Assembly (NCBI GenBank): GCA_963921795.1
Contig: OY997652.1
Location: 19,416,940 to 19,480,939 of the forward strand
DNA: 64,000 nt
Origin: Nannobrachium achirus
Taxonomy: Eukaryota > Chordata > Actinopteri > Myctophiformes > Myctophidae
Reading direction: 5' to 3'
The notes beneath the pieces were generated by a model. It searched no databases and had not been told where the DNA came from. It saw nothing but the letters and a program-made list of their open reading frames with translations. Below are positions 63,657 to 64,000 of this stretch, in pieces. A program made the translations under genes and the position numbers. Numbering within the stretch: the stretch's first letter is position 1; each line of letters begins with the position of its first letter.

Positions 63657-64000
63657 GAAACTATCTCTGTGTGTCCATTGTAGCCTCAGGTAACTTGACC
63701 ATGAGTCCCATAGAACTGTATGCTGCTTCCAGGAACAATGTCACATCAGAAGCCGCAATGCTGGGTAAGAGTATTTTCAATATGTTCTCTGCAATGGTGT
63801 AGATATGTTCCTGGATTTTCCGCAAGGTACTCAAACTCATTTAAACCATCAGCTAGATCCTCAGCTTTTGCAATGCTCGTTGTTATGTCAAGGAACAATA
63901 ACAAAAGATCACCACGTTTCTCTTCTGGAACTCTTTCAAAATGATACCACATTTCTTTCAGCTCATTTTTCATCTGCTCAGGATTCACCGCTACAGTCGG
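62557..64000. repeat. Tandem segmental duplication, distal unit (partial)
   Basis: Partner of 59480-60739. Its lower boundary at 62557 (GCCAGAAATTGCTC) is a sharp junction to unrelated sequence; the upper boundary is outside the window. Confidence 0.92.
63746..64000 (-). CDS. Gasdermin-like module 1, second copy (runs off window)
   Basis: Base-for-base the same as 60485-60739 as far as it can be followed (MKNELKEMWYHFERV; LLLLFLDITTSIAKAEDLAD), including the same +1 shift and stop. This is the beginning of the module 1 C-terminal domain; the N domain and start should lie just beyond 64000. Confidence 0.8.
   Translation of the reverse strand, partial: PTVAVNPEQMKNELKEMWYHFERVPEEKRGDLLLLFLDITTSIAKAEDLADGLNEFEYLAENPGTYLHHCREHIENTLTQHCGF

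Overview
The window is vertebrate nuclear DNA, almost certainly from a ray-finned fish. The evidence is long introns with GT-AG boundaries, a recognisable sppl3 start, a chemokine-receptor-like coding remnant, gasdermin-like reading frames, L2-type and 2A-bearing LINEs, tRNA-derived SINEs, and a dense, nested population of hAT-like miniature transposons. Host coding sequence is a small fraction of the 64 kb.

Layout. 1-28227 (minus strand) is the 5' part of sppl3, a Golgi GxGD intramembrane aspartyl protease: coding exon 1 at 28202-28227, exon 2 at 9459-9536, an 18.7-kb intron 1 between them, and the start of intron 2 running off the left edge. A CpG-rich promoter lies around 28.1-28.7 kb. 29.2-34.9 kb holds a full-length LINE inserted into an older, 5'-truncated copy of its own family; its N terminus carries a degenerate 2A-like peptide. 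35-49 kb is intergenic and packed with dispersed repeats, SINEs, a 2-kb hAT-like element that swallowed a SINE, interstitial telomere repeats and a LINE fragment. 49.1-52.4 kb contains plus-strand fragments of a chemokine receptor (TM2 to the DRY-like region) split by an intron or insertion, a MITE and two palindromic minisatellite elements. 53-58 kb is dominated by a repeat rich in the palindrome CCATATATGG, into which a 5'-truncated L2 element has inserted. 58.8-64 kb (minus strand) carries intronless gasdermin-like sequence arranged as two gasdermin modules in tandem, present as two near-identical copies, each damaged or incomplete in this window.

Most unexpected pattern. A hairpin built on arms like GATCTACAAGCTCACAA occurs at 15 or more places from 2.7 to 50 kb, in unrelated contexts. 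At most complete sites the palindrome continues outward into flanking bases that differ from site to site, as if each hairpin carried an inverted copy of its own flank. A filled/empty pair of related MITEs (11890-11962 versus about 13595) shows the hairpin is a discrete unit. The double-gasdermin arrangement is the second main candidate for novelty.

All calls come from reading the sequence by eye with family knowledge; no alignments or searches were run.
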